A DNA stretch of 7,487 bases. It comes from Oscillospiraceae bacterium (GTDB lineage: Bacteria; Bacillota; Clostridia; Oscillospirales; Oscillospiraceae). The stretch covers positions 1 through 7,487 of the forward strand of contig JAIRRO010000072.1 in assembly GCA_031255955.1 (NCBI GenBank), given 5' to 3'. Positions 6,006-7,487 of this stretch are shown here, one piece after another. Each line of letters opens with the position of its first letter. The first letter of the stretch is position 1. Below the pieces are notes generated by a model that saw only the letters and a list, made by a program, of their open reading frames with translations, was not told the DNA's origin and ran no database searches. The position numbers and the translations under genes were made by a program.

Positions 6006-7313
6006 ATGCGCTTTTATATCGAAACGCTCGGCTGCAAGGTGAATCAATCCGAATCGCGCTCCGTCGCCGCGCTGCTTACGCGGCGGGGACACACAGAGGC
6101 GCGGCGCGGCGAGCCGTGCGACGTCATAATTGTGAACACCTGCGCCGTGACCGGCGAAGCCTCCCGCCGCTCGCGTCAAACAGCGCGGAGATTAAAGCGC
6201 CTGTTCCCCGACGCCGTTCTCGCCATTTGCGGCTGCGCGGGCGACACAGAGCCGCGGCAGCTGCGTGAGCTGGGCGCCGCAATCGTCTTCGGCAGCGGCG
6301 ACAGGGCAAAATTTGCCGATACGCTTGAAGCATATATCAACGGCGATCAACGGGATGAAATCGATATCACCGCAGATTCTCTCAGCCCCCACGGCTCCCC
6401 CGCCGACGATATAAAAACCGCGTTCGAGCTGCTGCCCGTCGGGGATACTGTACGCGCCCGCGCCTCACTTAAAATTCAAGACGGCTGCGATAGCTTTTGC
6501 GCCTACTGCGTGATTCCATATGCCCGCGGGCGCTCGCGGAGCATCCCCATTCCGGAGGCTGCAGAGCGCGCGCGTGAATTATCGCAGCGCGGCTTTCGCG
6601 AGATAATTGTAACGGGCATCGAAATTTGCTCTTACGGACACGACCTCGGCAGCGGAGAGAATTTATCCGCGCTGCTGCGCGCCATCTCAAAGGCGGCGCC
6701 GGATTCGCGCATTCGCCTCGGCTCGCTTGAGCCGTCCCGCGTTGACGCGGAGCTTATTCAAACGCTGACAGATCTGCCGCGCGTCTGCGACCATTTTCAT
6801 ATCTCGCTCCAAAGCGGCAGCGCCGCCACGCTGCGCCGAATGCGGCGAAGATACACCCCGCAGGAGCTGCTTGATCTCCTCGCGCGGCTGCGCGGCGCGT
6901 TCCCCGATGCGGGCGTAACAGCGGACGTAATTGCGGGCTTTCCCGGCGAAACGGACGCGGAGCTTCGCGAAACCGCCGCGTTTCTGGAGCAATGCGCCTT
7001 CTCCGACCTGCACGTGTTCCCCTATTCCGTAAGACCCGGCACGGCGGCTGCCGCGATGGAGAATCAAATTCCAAGCGCCGAAAAAAAATCCCGCGCCGCA
7101 ATCCTGCGCGACATCGGCGCACGCACACGCGCAGCCTTTATCGCCACCCAATACGGCAAAACGGCGGAGGTTCTGTTTGAACGCGAGGAAAACGGCTTTT
7201 CAACGGGACATTCCGGCAATTACCTTGAAATCCGCGAGAAAATAACAGACGTCCGCGGTATGCTCCTGCCTGTGGTAATGAGGGATGGGAATGTGTTGTT
7301 GCGTCATAAATAA
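6006..7313 (+). CDS. mtaB: MtaB-type tRNA t6A37 methylthiotransferase (radical SAM)
   Basis: This 435-residue protein is a methylthiotransferase of the MiaB/RimO/MtaB family. MtaB converts t6A to ms2t6A at position 37 of ANN-decoding tRNAs, using two [4Fe-4S] clusters and S-adenosylmethionine. The N-terminal UPF0004 domain has Cys10 (TLGCKVNQSES), Cys46 (VNTCAVTGEA) and Cys77 (CGC). The radical-SAM domain has Cys161-x3-Cys165-x2-Cys168 in GCDSFCAYCVIPYARGRSRS, then FHISLQSGS (264-272) and DVIAGFPGET (307-316). The C-terminal TRAM RNA-binding domain spans about 378-435. TLGCKVNQ and the T-G-I-E segment at 203-206 favour MtaB over MiaB. Length is normal for the family. An AGGTGA ribosome site at 5996-6001 precedes the ATG. 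It follows the operon terminator and is probably functionally unrelated to the hydroxylase. Confidence 0.93.
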   Translation: MRFYIETLGCKVNQSESRSVAALLTRRGHTEARRGEPCDVIIVNTCAVTGEASRRSRQTARRLKRLFPDAVLAICGCAGDTEPRQLRELGAAIVFGSGDRAKFADTLEAYINGDQRDEIDITADSLSPHGSPADDIKTAFELLPVGDTVRARASLKIQDGCDSFCAYCVIPYARGRSRSIPIPEAAERARELSQRGFREIIVTGIEICSYGHDLGSGENLSALLRAISKAAPDSRIRLGSLEPSRVDAELIQTLTDLPRVCDHFHISLQSGSAATLRRMRRRYTPQELLDLLARLRGAFPDAGVTADVIAGFPGETDAELRETAAFLEQCAFSDLHVFPYSVRPGTAAAAMENQIPSAEKKSRAAILRDIGARTRAAFIATQYGKTAEVLFEREENGFSTGHSGNYLEIREKITDVRGMLLPVVMRDGNVLLRHK

Positions 7314-7352
7314 AACAAGGAGGGAGACGTTTCCGTCTCCCTCCTTGTTTTA
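7311..7352. terminator. Two-way terminator between convergent mtaB and toxin gene
   Basis: Bases 7312-7328 pair perfectly with 7335-7351 (17 base pairs, 6-base loop GTTTCC), extendable by one T-A pair at 7311/7352. The core arm is AAGGAGGGAGAC. The outer arms are A-rich on one side and T-rich on the other, so each strand reads a hairpin ending in TTTT and it can stop transcription from both directions. The mtaB stop codon (7311-7313) and the toxin stop codon (7350-7352, minus strand) are both part of the stem. Confidence 0.9.
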
Positions 7353-7487
7353 TCGTCCGTATACGTCAACGTGTGTGCCGGTTCGAGAGAGCATAAGTCT
7401 TAATCTGTCACCGTCAACCTTGTATACCAACACCCAATCATCGGTGATATGACAGCCACGATAGCCTCGCCATTTTCCTTTAAGCGG
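7350..7487 (-). CDS. yafQ: YafQ-family type II toxin, C-terminal part (5' end outside window)
   Basis: The minus strand reads an open frame from the window edge to a TAA at 7352-7350, giving the last 45 residues of a protein. The visible part has LKGKWRGYRGCHI, then TDDWVLVYKV, then LSRTGTHVDVYGR. This matches the C-terminal half of the RelE/ParE-superfamily toxin YafQ, a ribosome-dependent mRNA endonuclease, whose E. coli member ends in a similar GTHxxLF segment. In visible-residue numbering, His13, Asp17, Trp18 and His39 correspond to conserved YafQ active-site positions, and Tyr43 stands where YafQ has Phe. The usual partner, a DinJ-type antitoxin gene, would lie upstream on the minus strand, beyond 7487, and cannot be seen. 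The missing part should be about 45-50 residues. The frame is intact and looks functional as far as it goes. Confidence 0.85.
   Translation of the reverse strand, partial: PLKGKWRGYRGCHITDDWVLVYKVDGDRLRLMLSRTGTHVDVYGR

Noticed and set aside
155..7313. Functional link between tRNA-Thr and mtaB, since MtaB modifies ANN-decoding tRNAs
   Set aside because: They are almost 6 kb apart, on opposite strands and separately transcribed; proximity is probably coincidence.

Overview
The window looks like chromosomal DNA of an anaerobic, fairly GC-rich Firmicute, most likely a gut-type Clostridia of the Oscillospiraceae kind. The pointers are the TTGACA-N17-TATAAT promoters, AGGAGG-type ribosome binding sites, a CCA-encoded tRNA, an MtaB-type tRNA methylthiotransferase and an oxygen-sensitive-looking iron-sulphur/molybdenum enzyme. 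The taxonomic call is inference.

Layout. Positions 1-74 hold no recognisable gene. A good sigma-A promoter (75-103, + strand) is followed only about 14 bases later by a strong terminator hairpin (117-155), so it could make only a tiny RNA. A tRNA-Thr(GGU) gene lies on the minus strand (155-230) with its own consensus promoter (251-279). Divergent from it, a promoter at 387-415 drives a three-gene operon (464-5913) that ends in an intrinsic terminator (5942-5984). mtaB follows (6006-7313). The window closes with the 3' end of a minus-strand YafQ-family toxin gene (7350 to beyond 7487), which converges on mtaB and shares one two-way terminator hairpin with it.

The central operon encodes a three-subunit molybdenum hydroxylase of the xanthine dehydrogenase / 4-hydroxybenzoyl-CoA reductase superfamily: a [2Fe-2S] subunit, a molybdopterin subunit and a flavin subunit. 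All three are unusual. The [2Fe-2S] subunit carries a textbook C2H2 zinc-finger motif at its N-terminus and a polyproline C-terminal tail. The molybdopterin subunit aligns along its whole length but lacks, by eye, the catalytic glutamate and other active-site signatures of classical members. The flavin subunit has an entire GltD-like oxidoreductase (two 4Fe-4S-type Cys motifs, FAD and NAD(P)H Rossmann motifs) inserted inside the FAD_binding_5 domain.

Together these predict a cytoplasmic complex that passes electrons between an unknown substrate at a modified molybdenum site, two [2Fe-2S] clusters, a first flavin, and a built-in second flavin/iron-sulphur module that uses NAD(P)H. Substrate and direction cannot be read from the sequence. 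No cofactor-maturation, transporter or regulator gene is present here. This operon is the best candidate for an undescribed system in the window.
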